DNA of 13,338 nucleotides from JBGSYN01 sp041750975. Its GTDB lineage: Bacteria; Pseudomonadota; Alphaproteobacteria; Geminicoccales; Geminicoccaceae. Every line of letters starts with the position of its first letter. Within the stretch, counting starts at the first letter, position 1. The translations under genes and the position numbers were made by a program. The stretch lies in assembly GCA_041750975.1 (NCBI GenBank), contig JBGSYN010000279.1:1-13338 (forward strand). The letters run 5' to 3'. The notes under the pieces were generated by a model that was given only the letters and a program-made list of their open reading frames with translations, made no database searches and had not been told where the DNA came from. Shown piece after piece: positions 6,883 to 13,275 of the stretch.

Positions 6883-7680
6883 ATGCTCGATCGATTCGAG
6901 GCCATCCGGGGCCATTCTCTCAAAGCCGGAGACGAAGATGTCGGCAAAGTCGTCGATCTCCTCTTTGACGACCAAAGCTCCGATGTCCGCTACGTCGTTT
7001 GCGACACCGGCGGTTGGTTATCCACAAACGAGGTGCTGATCTCGCCCAAGGCAATCACGACGATCGACCATACCGAAGGTTGTCTACGCTCGAACCTGAC
7101 CAAGGATCAGATCGAACGCAGCCCCCCGATCTCGTCGGATCGCCCGGTATCGCGCCAGGAGGAAGCCAGGCTGCACGAATACTATGCCTGGGAGCCCTAC
7201 TGGTCGGCGCCCATGGCGGGTGGGCCTTATTTCTGGGCCGCCGAGCCGATGTTGCACGCCGGGCCCACTGGCGTCCCCACGCCGCTCGATCCTGAGGAGA
7301 GAGCCGCGGGCGATGAGATTCGCGACATCGAACGGCATCGGGACGCGACCAGCGATACCCACCTGCGCAGCGCTCACGAGGTCATCGGCTACCATATCCT
7401 CGCCAATGACGGGAAAGACGTCGGCAAGGTCAAGGATCTCTATTTCTCGCCCGATGCCTGGCATTTTCGTTTCATTCTGATCGATACGGGCTCGTTCTTT
7501 TCGGGCAAGAAAATCGCCATCGCGACCGATTGGCTCGAAGCCGTCGATTGGGCCGAACGCGTCATTACCCTCGACCTCGCCGGCAAACAGATCGAAAGCT
7601 CGCCGCCGATCAAAGACGAGGCACTGTCGGACGAGGATGAGCGGCGCCTCGCCGATGCCTATGGACGGTCGCTACCCTGA
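6883..7680 (+). CDS. Tandem PRC-barrel domain protein
   Basis: Protein of 265 residues with two PRC-barrel domains, at about 5-85 and 162-245. Each has the pattern DVGKVxDLxF, then a strand ending in DTG-x-hydrophobic, and each closes with near-identical IERSPPI / IESSPPI. This shows an internal duplication. The linker (86-160) is rich in aromatic residues (WEPYWSAPMAGGPYFW) and Pro. No signal peptide or membrane segment is seen, so it is probably cytosolic. PRC-barrels occur in the photosynthetic reaction-centre H subunit and in RimM, and many stand-alone copies in bacteria lack a known role; they usually mediate protein-protein contacts. The ATG is preceded by GGAGACG. An EcfG-type promoter upstream suggests induction in the general stress response. 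The small cysteine-rich gene follows after 37 bases and is probably co-transcribed. The first domain is the closest relative in this window of the truncated copy at 5772. Confidence 0.88.
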   Translation: MLDRFEAIRGHSLKAGDEDVGKVVDLLFDDQSSDVRYVVCDTGGWLSTNEVLISPKAITTIDHTEGCLRSNLTKDQIERSPPISSDRPVSRQEEARLHEYYAWEPYWSAPMAGGPYFWAAEPMLHAGPTGVPTPLDPEERAAGDEIRDIERHRDATSDTHLRSAHEVIGYHILANDGKDVGKVKDLYFSPDAWHFRFILIDTGSFFSGKKIAIATDWLEAVDWAERVITLDLAGKQIESSPPIKDEALSDEDERRLADAYGRSLP

Positions 7681-7717
7681 GCAGACCAATCGCCCACCAA
7701 CCTCTGGAGACAGGACT

Positions 7718-7945
7718 ATGTCCCGCTACGAGACTTGCGGCAACGATTACGACAAATCATTCGACGTCGTCATGAAGGGAGAAACCCATACCTTCGATAG
7801 TTTCGAGTGCGCCATCCATGCCCCCGCATGCGCTCAATGTGGCGTCCGCATTGCCGGGCACGGCTTGGAACGCGACGGTTCGATCTATTACTGCGCCCAT
7901 TGCGCCAACGCCGGCGGCGCAACAGCATTGAAGGACCGCGCCTAA
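7718..7945 (+). CDS. Small cysteine-rich metal-binding protein (metallothionein/zinc-ribbon-like)
   Basis: Protein of 75 residues with a CxxC pair at C38/C41, a second at C59/C62, and further C7 and C31, plus His24, His34, His48 and His61. The segments HTFDSFECAIHA and YYCAHCA resemble small bacterial proteins annotated as prokaryotic metallothionein-like or zinc-ribbon/TRASH-like; I recall the family from its sequence pattern and cannot search. Binding of zinc or another soft metal is therefore likely; a storage, sensing or structural role cannot be told apart. The start at ATG 7718 is preferred over an in-frame ATG at 7637 because it has GGAGACAGG upstream and avoids overlap with the preceding gene. 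It follows the tandem PRC-barrel gene by 37 bases and is probably in the same stress-induced transcript. No membrane segment is present. Confidence 0.8.
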   Translation: MSRYETCGNDYDKSFDVVMKGETHTFDSFECAIHAPACAQCGVRIAGHGLERDGSIYYCAHCANAGGATALKDRA

Positions 7946-8006
7946 CGCAGGCTTGAGTGCTTGATAGGCCCGCGGACGCAGCCTTGACTGGGCCGATTGG
8001 ATCGCG

Positions 8007-8031
8007 GGAACCTCGAATTCCTTCCGGAGTT
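8007..8031 (+). promoter_or_regulatory. EcfG-type promoter for the secreted PRC-barrel gene
   Basis: GGAAC at 8007-8011, 16 bases, then AGTT at 8028-8031. The core GTT is in place. It lies in the 184-bp gap after the cysteine-rich gene and leaves an untranslated leader of roughly 90 bases before the ATG at 8130. Nothing else convincing was seen in this gap; the leader is AT-rich for this genome (about 8031-8080). Confidence 0.62.
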
Positions 8032-8129
8032 TAAAAAGACATCAAGTGAATACAAAATCAAAGCCAGTGTTGGCAAGATGATAGACGGCTTTGCGATGCA
8101 TTCACTTTGACCAAGCGTAGGAGAAAACC

Positions 8130-8693
8130 ATGTCCAGCAAACTAGTCCCTGCAGCGGCGATCATTGCCTTGCTCGCCGGACCAGTGGGGGCTCAACAAAG
8201 CACAGATCCCGCGGCCTCTCAGCCCGCGGTCCCGCAACCGAGCGAGACGCAAGAGGGTAGTCCCGAGCAAGCCCAGACGGAAGCCACAGTAAACGAGGCA
8301 ACGAGTGCCGAAGGTGCCAGCGCCGAAGCAATCCTGGCCGAGCAGAAAGACGGCCAGATGCTGACCGAAGAGATTGTCGGCGCCTCCGTCTATACGGTCG
8401 AGGATGAAGAAATCGGTGCGATCCAGAGCCTGGTCTTCGAGGACCAGCAGGGTGTCGTCGCAGCTGTCGTCGGTGTCGGCGGCTTTCTCGGCATCGGCGA
8501 GAAAGCGGTCGCGATCAATTGGGATAGCTTCAAGGATCATGAAGACGGCTATCTCCTCGAGATGACGGCGGCCGACCTCGAAAGCGCACCGGAATTCATG
8601 ACGCTCGAGGAAAAGCGGCTCGCCGACGAGCAAGCCCAGATGCAGCAGCAGATGGAGCAGAACTCAGCGGCACCGGCGGTCGCACCGCAATAA
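8130..8693 (+). CDS. Secreted PRC-barrel domain protein
   Basis: Protein of 187 residues with a clear Sec-type signal peptide: Lys4, a hydrophobic core, and a cut expected after the alanine of GPVGA (about residue 21). Residues 22-75 are low in complexity (Gln, Ser, Glu, Ala, Pro). A single PRC-barrel follows at about 78-155, with EIGAIQSLVFEDQQG, VVGVGGFLGIGEKAVAI and a closing strand, then a Gln-rich helical tail. It probably acts in the periplasm or at the cell surface, where the disordered stretch may span the wall or hold a partner. The ATG has a good ribosome site (GGAG seven bases upstream). It appears to be a single-gene unit: an EcfG-type promoter stands upstream and an intrinsic terminator follows 27 bases after the stop. 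Its molecular function is unknown. Confidence 0.9.
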   Translation: MSSKLVPAAAIIALLAGPVGAQQSTDPAASQPAVPQPSETQEGSPEQAQTEATVNEATSAEGASAEAILAEQKDGQMLTEEIVGASVYTVEDEEIGAIQSLVFEDQQGVVAAVVGVGGFLGIGEKAVAINWDSFKDHEDGYLLEMTAADLESAPEFMTLEEKRLADEQAQMQQQMEQNSAAPAVAPQ

Positions 8694-8719
8694 CACCTGC
8701 GACCACGGGCACGATTGGT

Positions 8720-8749
8720 GGGGGCGGTATCAAGCCGCCCCCTTTCTTG
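8720..8749 (+). terminator. Rho-independent terminator of the secreted PRC-barrel gene
   Basis: Perfect 8-bp GC stem GGGGGCGG (8720-8727) / CCGCCCCC (8735-8742), 7-base loop, then TTTCTTG. It sits 27 bases past the PRC stop. The same DNA encodes the last residues (KGAA) and stop codon of the convergent lipase gene, whose stop lies in the loop. Confidence 0.82.
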
Positions 8750-9593
8750 ATATTGTCAATGCTGGCGGCAACAAGGCCGGGACCAGCAGATCCTTCAAGA
8801 TAGTGATGTGCAGTTCGTCGCGTACGGCGCGTACCGAATCGTAGCGGTGACCGATAACCTCCAGGTGATCGGCCTCGGCGTCGGCGGGTCGGTCATCGCG
8901 CCTTGCGGAGGCGGTCGGTACCAGACCATCATTGGCCCCAGCCTCTGCCTGCAACCTCTCGCCATAGGGACGAAGCACCGGGGTCAACTGATCGGGCAGC
9001 TTGGCTGAGCCGAATGCGCGGTAGACGATATCGCTCCGGTCCGGGACCTGCTCATTGAACCTTGCCATGGCTTCCGGCGTCAATTGACGAAGGCCCCCAT
9101 CGTCGAACGAGCGCACCAGCCGCGTCAGGAATGTGTGCCCGCCTTGCGCCCACTCCGCAACCGGCGTCCCTAAGTGCGGCGTGTTCAGGGTAATGATGGT
9201 CTCGATCTTGCCCTTGGGGTCGTAGCGCCAGGCGGCATAACGGGCGTCGAGCCCGCCCATGCTATGAGCGACGCAGATCACGCGCGGCCGCCGCAATTGC
9301 CGGATGGTCGCCCCCAGCCGCCTGGCGCGGGCCTCGATCTTGCCCGTTGCCGGCAGCCCGGCGCCGACGACTTTGCATTTCGCTTTCTTCAGCTGGCGCC
9401 ATAAGGGCCTCGAAGGCGCCCAGTAGAACCAAGGAATGGTCGCGAGATAACCGTGCACGAGAACAATAGCCGTCTTGCTGAAATCCTGATCACGGAGCAG
9501 CGTCTCGAAATCGGCTGGCGTCTCCCAGAGTGAGTGCATCGAGGTCTGCTTTCGTGGACACAGGAAAAAATGGAACGAAATCCAGGCTAACAA
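8730..9593 (-). CDS. Alpha/beta-hydrolase of lipase type
   Basis: Predicted serine esterase or lipase. Residues are numbered from the TTG at 9593. The oxyanion-hole motif VHGY is at 46-49, the nucleophile elbow AHSMGG holds Ser111, and LNTPHLGTP (136-144) is typical of triacylglycerol-lipase-like enzymes. Asp222 (GANDGLVP) and His243 (DHLEVIGH) complete a credible triad. No signal peptide is convincing, so it is probably intracellular, perhaps acting on membrane lipids or storage esters; the substrate is unknown. The start is uncertain. TTG at 9593 has AGGAG only three bases upstream, while ATG at 9539 (269 residues) has no clear ribosome site but starts next to the conserved part. Its 3' end overlaps the terminator of the convergent PRC-barrel gene. 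It is divergent from the 163-residue hypothetical gene. No EcfG-type promoter was found upstream. Confidence 0.85.
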   Translation of the reverse strand: MLAWISFHFFLCPRKQTSMHSLWETPADFETLLRDQDFSKTAIVLVHGYLATIPWFYWAPSRPLWRQLKKAKCKVVGAGLPATGKIEARARRLGATIRQLRRPRVICVAHSMGGLDARYAAWRYDPKGKIETIITLNTPHLGTPVAEWAQGGHTFLTRLVRSFDDGGLRQLTPEAMARFNEQVPDRSDIVYRAFGSAKLPDQLTPVLRPYGERLQAEAGANDGLVPTASARRDDRPADAEADHLEVIGHRYDSVRAVRDELHITILKDLLVPALLPPALTISRKGAA

Positions 9594-9717
9594 CGTCTCC
9601 TAACCGCGCAGGCCGGAAGACGACATGAAATCCATGCTCATGATGCGGGGTTCCCGCAGCGCTGGAAAGCCTTTGTGGGCGATGGAACCTTTAGATCGGG
9701 ACAGTGCTTATCGGATG

Positions 9718-9757
9718 CAACGATCGTTGGAACGACAACCATCGATGTGTGCATCGA
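9718..9757. promoter_or_regulatory. Palindromes upstream of the 163-residue gene
   Basis: A perfect 12-bp palindrome CAACGATCGTTG (9718-9729) lies 36 bases before the ATG at 9766. An inverted repeat TCGATG-N4-CATCGA (9742-9757) lies just before it, its right arm overlapping the first two bases of the ribosome site GAGAGG (9756-9761). The first could be an operator; the second could fold in the transcript and affect ribosome access. Both are short enough to need comparison with relatives. Confidence 0.35.
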
Positions 9758-9765
9758 GAGGTAGA

Positions 9766-10257
9766 ATGATTATGTGCAGTTACGCCGCCATAGCGCAATT
9801 GGGAGAACTCGTTACCGCCTGCGTGGCAGCGGTCGAAGCGAGCCAAGCTCAAACGAAGAAGAGAGGCGGCCCAGGCACATGGCCGATGCAACGCGAATAT
9901 GGCGGTGGCGACTATGACCCCGAGCAGCATTTGGCCCGCCGCAACGAGTTGCTCTCGGCGACTTTCAAATGCTGCCTGGCCGAAGGTCTGACCGCATCAA
10001 TGCTGCGCGACTTCATCAGTCATGCGCGACAGACCAATAACATCTATGCGGCGTTGCCCGCGCATTATCATCGAGAGTTTCAGGATTTGAAACTCGAGCG
10101 AACCATCCGCGACACGGTCGCCTGCGCGGCACTGTCATCGGAAACTCGAGAATTACTTGGCGAGCAAATGCTGGCGCTCCAGCTTGAGCGGTTCACGTTG
10201 AGTGCTTTCGGACAGTCGACTGCTGCCGGCGAACCCGGCTTTTCCCTTCAGGGTTAG
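9766..10257 (+). CDS. Hypothetical protein, 163 residues
   Basis: I do not recognise this protein. It is mostly helical in character, with a Gly-rich stretch in the first third (KKRGGPGTWP, then REYGGGDYDP), after which charged and Leu-rich helices follow (LARRNELLSATFKCCLAEGL, LGEQMLALQLERF). There are no membrane segments, and the cysteines form no CxxC pair. ATG at 9766 was chosen because GAGAGG stands four bases upstream and a second ATG two codons on shares it. The longer frame from 9625 (210 residues) would leave only about 30 bases to the divergent lipase start and has an unconvincing N-terminus. The gene meets the receiver gene tail to tail with a 4-bp overlap (TTAG: TAG on this strand, TAA on the other), which supports both ends being real. 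Function unknown; the neighbouring receiver hints at, but does not show, a signalling link. Confidence 0.62.
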   Translation: MIMCSYAAIAQLGELVTACVAAVEASQAQTKKRGGPGTWPMQREYGGGDYDPEQHLARRNELLSATFKCCLAEGLTASMLRDFISHARQTNNIYAALPAHYHREFQDLKLERTIRDTVACAALSSETRELLGEQMLALQLERFTLSAFGQSTAAGEPGFSLQG

Positions 10258-10805
10258 TGGACGAACAGATCTGCCAGACCCTTGAGAATAGCTGCTGCCG
10301 TCGTCGGCTTTGATAGGCGTGGGCGATGCTGCAGATGGGGCGGCACCGCGCTTGGATCCGAATATCCGCTAAGAAAGATATAAGGCACTTGCCGCTGCTC
10401 GAGTCTCTCCGCAACAGGGAAGACCTTCTCGTCAGCAAGCTGAATATCGAGGACAGCCGCGTCGACATCGCTCTGCTGGAGCAGGTCCAGAGCTTCCGCC
10501 ACCGAGGCGGCAGGCCCGCAAACACTGTATCCGAAATCTTCCAATGACAATTTGAGTTCAGCGGATACCGGCCAATTGTCCTCGACCAGCAATATCGTCC
10601 TGGGGGCTATTGGCTCGCTCGTGACGTCGGTCGGTGCGACGGCAGACTCATACTGTTCGGCCAGCGTAGACTTGTGTCCGCGGCCTGGTTGAATCGCAGC
10701 GATTTGAGCGGAGTTGGGCAGCGTGCGAAGATCGTCACCAGGTGGCTCGAGTTGGCTGAATTCCTGCTCCACATGAGCACCGGGGGCCGGGGTCTTGTGT
10801 TCCAA
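10254..10805 (-). CDS. Stand-alone receiver-domain response regulator
   Basis: Response regulator of 183 residues with an unstructured N-terminal stretch (1-67, rich in Pro, Gln, Ala) and a CheY-like receiver (about 69-183), but no output domain. The acidic pair Glu75/Asp76 (LLVEDN), the phospho-acceptor Asp120 (AVLDIQL), Ser146 and Lys166 (LSKP) are all present, so it should be phosphorylatable. The block VPYIFLSGYSD (140-150) resembles the PFxFATGYG signature of the alphaproteobacterial FAT GUY receivers, some of which (SdrG in Sphingomonas) act in the general stress phosphorelay; the match is partial. No histidine kinase is in the window. The start is TTG: no ATG lies in the frame before the receiver, an AGGA stands upstream, and a sigma70-like promoter ends shortly before it. 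GTG at codon 12 is the alternative. It is downstream of, and in line with, the coiled-coil and PRC-barrel genes. Confidence 0.87.
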   Translation of the reverse strand: MEHKTPAPGAHVEQEFSQLEPPGDDLRTLPNSAQIAAIQPGRGHKSTLAEQYESAVAPTDVTSEPIAPRTILLVEDNWPVSAELKLSLEDFGYSVCGPAASVAEALDLLQQSDVDAAVLDIQLADEKVFPVAERLEQRQVPYIFLSGYSDPSAVPPHLQHRPRLSKPTTAAAILKGLADLFVH

Positions 10806-10833
10806 GCGCGTTTTTTCCTGCTATGGGCCGGTA

Positions 10834-10862
10834 ATTGTATCCATTGTCGGATCCAATACCAA
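10834..10862 (-). promoter_or_regulatory. Candidate sigma70 promoter for the receiver gene
   Basis: On the minus strand TTGGTA (-35, 10862-10857), 17 bases, then TACAAT (-10, 10839-10834), ending 28 bases before the TTG start at 10805. A near-perfect inverted repeat (10834-10842 with 10849-10857, one mismatch) covers the spacer and -10 box and could be an operator. This would allow the receiver to be expressed apart from the upstream genes. Confidence 0.45.
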
Positions 10863-10909
10863 TTCACCTAACTTTTCTGCCCGCATACGGCACCGATTGC
10901 CTTACTATT

Positions 10910-12043
10910 CTAGTCGGCTGCCGCATGGTGGCGCAATCTTTGCGAGACCTGAACGAGACGATCCTGCAGTTCTTTTTTCTCGGCTTCGATTATCTCGAGA
11001 TTGAGCCTCGCAATTTCCAGTTGCGATTGAGCAGCATCCGCGCCCGCCCTCGTCTCCAATACCGTATTCAAATTGGCAATCGAATGATGCACTGCTTCCT
11101 CGAGTTCGGCGGAAAGTGCTTCGATACGCTGGTTTCCTTGGTTCTCTCGCTCATCTCTCGTCTGCATCAAGTCGCTTTGAAGTTGGCGGGCTCTCGTGGC
11201 GATTTTTTGTTGAGCTTGCGCCAAGGCCTCTCTCAATGCCGCCCGGTCGTTTGTCTCAACGTGCGCCGTAAGTCGGACCACAGCCGTCTCCAGAAGTCGA
11301 CGCTCGCGGTTCTCTACGGCCTCGATTCTCTGGTGCTCCCGGACTTCTCGAAACGCCACGGCAAGACGCGCTCGCAAAGCCCGCTCGCGTTCCCGCCAGC
11401 GATGCTCACTCAATAGATACAGTGCAGCAGCTTGAAAGGCCTGATCACGGGCGGCGAGTGCGGTGTTCAGTTGCGCGTCGATTGCGTCCTGACGCTGGCG
11501 CAGGGAGATATGAGCGCGACCCAACCCACTCAATTCGTGCTGCAAGGCGGCGGTATAGAGAGGAACATAAACCGGCTCTTCAGGCACTTCCGGCACCGCA
11601 CCTCGGCGTAGGGTTTCGGCCTGGTGACCGAGATCGATGCCGATGAGTTCACCAGCCTCGACCTCGATACCGAAGATCGACAAGAACCCGTCCTGACCGC
11701 TGAAACTCAGGATCGTTTGTGCCTCGGTGAATGAGGGCACGAGTAGAGGTTCGCTCAATGCGCTCGCATGGCCGGCTCCGTCCGGATCGATCAACCGGAT
11801 CGAACTTTCGGTCAGGATCCAGGGCTCTGGCGAGCCGTTGGTCAGCGACATGCCCACCAACAACTCCTCGCCGCTCTGCCAGATCGTACCGAGTGTTAAA
11901 CGATGCCGATCGCCGACCGCAAAACTCTGATCGACGCGATGCTCCCGCACCGCCGAAGACAATCCCGTCAAACCGATCGCGGCGATCAATGCGACGATCA
12001 GGAGCGGCACTATAATCGGTGGGGACATAATTCGTCTAAGCAT
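10910..12043 (-). CDS. Membrane-anchored coiled-coil protein of unknown function
   Basis: Protein of 377 residues that I do not recognise as a named family. An N-terminal basic end and one hydrophobic segment (about 9-30) suggest a signal anchor in the inner membrane, with the rest in the periplasm. Residues about 40-140 read as a beta-rich domain (DRHRLTLGTIWQSGEELLVGM, later TILSFSGQDGFLSIFGIEV). Residues about 165-370 are almost wholly helical with heptad-like spacing, many Gln, Glu and Arg and few Pro, as in a long coiled coil. The ATG at 12043 is preceded directly by an in-frame TTG and has no good ribosome site; ATG at 12028 is also possible. It follows the periplasmic PRC-barrel gene by 85 bases on the same strand and may share its EcfG-type promoter. 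A scaffold or spacer role in the envelope is a guess from shape only. Confidence 0.75.
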   Translation of the reverse strand: MLRRIMSPPIIVPLLIVALIAAIGLTGLSSAVREHRVDQSFAVGDRHRLTLGTIWQSGEELLVGMSLTNGSPEPWILTESSIRLIDPDGAGHASALSEPLLVPSFTEAQTILSFSGQDGFLSIFGIEVEAGELIGIDLGHQAETLRRGAVPEVPEEPVYVPLYTAALQHELSGLGRAHISLRQRQDAIDAQLNTALAARDQAFQAAALYLLSEHRWRERERALRARLAVAFREVREHQRIEAVENRERRLLETAVVRLTAHVETNDRAALREALAQAQQKIATRARQLQSDLMQTRDERENQGNQRIEALSAELEEAVHHSIANLNTVLETRAGADAAQSQLEIARLNLEIIEAEKKELQDRLVQVSQRLRHHAAAD

Positions 12044-12128
12044 CAAGAAATCGAAGCCTTACTCAGCATCACAACAGGGCCGACTGCACGGCGCAGTACC
12101 CCATCAGGTCATTCGCCAGCAGGACCGA

Positions 12129-13097
12129 TCAGCGGTCCGTGGAGGTCTCGCCACCCGGTGTAATCCCGCTGTCCGCGCCGCCCTGCGGCATCAGATCCGC
12201 GTAAAAGGCAACGATGCGCTCGCTCCACTCAGGATCGTTCACGTCCATCAGAACGTCGTCCTCGAGTCCGGGCGCCTGTTCCAGGGTCTGGCGATCAACG
12301 TCGAGAACCAGAACGCTGCCTTGCAGCGTAGACACTGCCGGCTGGGCCGCTGATGAGCCCCCTGTCCCCGACGCGCCTTGAGCACCCCTATCCTGCTCCG
12401 ACGATGCCTGTGGCTGCTCTATGGGTTCTTGCGGCTGCGTCGCAATGCTCAGGTTCTCGGCCGAACCTATCGGCTGACTGGACCGGCTGCCGAGAACCTC
12501 GCGCATTACCAGTTCGGGATCGCGGGCGACGCGAAATGCCGTCAGCGGGATGGGGTAGAGCTTCTCCCGCTCCAGCGAAAGAATACCGCCACCGAGCGAC
12601 ATCAGGGCGTAATCGACCTCGCCGGAGCCGAGATCGACCACGAGATCGACAATATTGCCGAGATCTTCGTTATTGGGGCTGAGAACGGTCATGTCGGCCA
12701 AGAGATCGAGACGGGCAAGGCCGGACAAGGGCTGCGCGTTCCGCAGTTGATCCTGCGCCGCTTTCGATGCTTCCGCCAGGTCTTGTTCGTTCGCTGCGGA
12801 CATCGAGCCTGGGGCGCCCGTTTGGCCCATAATTTCCTGCCGGGTCTGCAGCATCGATCGCGCTTCCGTCACGATTTCGACGCAACTCTGACTGTCGCCG
12901 GTGTTGTGAAGTGTCGCCGCCGCCTCGAGCAGAACCGTGTAATCTCGAACGACGTCGGCAGGCAAAGACGCGGCGTCGAGTTGCTCGCGCATGTTGGCGA
13001 GATCATCCTCACAGGCCATCCCCGAAGTCGTGCCGACCGCGAGCCCCAAGACAATTGCCCATTTCAGCGACCGAACGGAATTTTTTTCCAGTCTCAT
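12129..13097 (-). CDS. Periplasmic PRC-barrel protein with helical domain and split barrel
   Basis: Protein of 322 residues. A Sec-type signal peptide (1-28) ends at GMA before Cys29; the sequence before it is not a proper lipobox, so lipoprotein status is doubtful. Residues 29-85 form a helical domain in which Cys29 and Cys72 could form a disulfide. A PRC-barrel begins at about 130 (NNEDLGNIVDLVVDLGSGEV, then a strand pair to about 200). A stretch of nearly 60 residues rich in Gln, Ser and Gly (about 204-261) then follows, and only after it comes what looks like the closing part of the domain, LVLDVDRQTLEQAPGL (263-278), with the usual NDPEW tail. So the barrel seems to be interrupted by a flexible insert. 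An EcfG-type promoter lies 48 bases upstream. The gene leads a same-strand series with the coiled-coil and receiver genes. Confidence 0.87.
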   Translation of the reverse strand: MRLEKNSVRSLKWAIVLGLAVGTTSGMACEDDLANMREQLDAASLPADVVRDYTVLLEAAATLHNTGDSQSCVEIVTEARSMLQTRQEIMGQTGAPGSMSAANEQDLAEASKAAQDQLRNAQPLSGLARLDLLADMTVLSPNNEDLGNIVDLVVDLGSGEVDYALMSLGGGILSLEREKLYPIPLTAFRVARDPELVMREVLGSRSSQPIGSAENLSIATQPQEPIEQPQASSEQDRGAQGASGTGGSSAAQPAVSTLQGSVLVLDVDRQTLEQAPGLEDDVLMDVNDPEWSERIVAFYADLMPQGGADSGITPGGETSTDR

Positions 13098-13145
13098 TGA
13101 AAACCCAATCGCGAACGAGATGGTGAACCGACTAATCGTGTCAAC

Positions 13146-13170
13146 AACACTACCGCTGTGGTGAAGTTCC
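13146..13170 (-). promoter_or_regulatory. EcfG-type promoter for the periplasmic PRC-barrel gene
   Basis: On the minus strand GGAAC (13170-13166), 16 bases, then TGTT (13149-13146), ending 48 bases before the ATG at 13097. The core GTT is in place. It may serve the whole series down to the coiled-coil gene. Confidence 0.62.
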
Positions 13171-13193
13171 GCATGGGGTGCTTCAAGCGGAAC
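13166..13193. repeat. Short inverted repeat GTTCCGC / GCGGAAC
   Basis: Perfect 7-bp arms at 13166-13172 and 13187-13193 separated by 14 bases. The left arm contains the -35 box of the leftward EcfG-type promoter. The right arm holds another GGAAC facing right, but that one has no GTT at the right spacing. It may be a binding site for a second regulator or chance; no T-tract follows, so it is not a terminator. Confidence 0.4.
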
Positions 13194-13250
13194 ACCGAAC
13201 CAGGATGGTTGGCCCCAGCATCCAAGTATGTAGACTTTGAGACAAACTGG

Positions 13251-13275
13251 GGAACCGAATAGCCCTTGGCTCGTT
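13251..13275 (+). promoter_or_regulatory. Consensus EcfG promoter pointing out of the window
   Basis: GGAAC at 13251-13255, exactly 16 bases, then CGTT at 13272-13275: a full match to the alphaproteobacterial general-stress promoter. No credible coding start lies between it and the end of the window, so its gene begins after 13338. With the leftward promoter at 13146-13170 it makes a divergent stress-promoter pair. The remaining 240-bp region holds nothing else I can name. Confidence 0.7.

Noticed and set aside
9684..9733. Two GGAAC boxes (9684 and 9729) upstream of the 163-residue gene as stress promoters
   Set aside because: Neither has GTT 16-18 bases downstream.
10835..11416. Plus-strand open frame of 193 codons opposite the coiled-coil protein
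   Set aside because: The minus-strand frame has a signal anchor and coherent heptad-like structure along its length; this one has no start signal or family features.
12378..13100. Plus-strand open frame of 240 codons opposite the periplasmic PRC-barrel gene
   Set aside because: The minus-strand protein has a signal peptide and PRC motifs.
13189..13193. Rightward GGAAC as another EcfG promoter
   Set aside because: The only nearby GTT is at 14-base spacing, outside the 16-17 range; the copy at 13251 fits far better.
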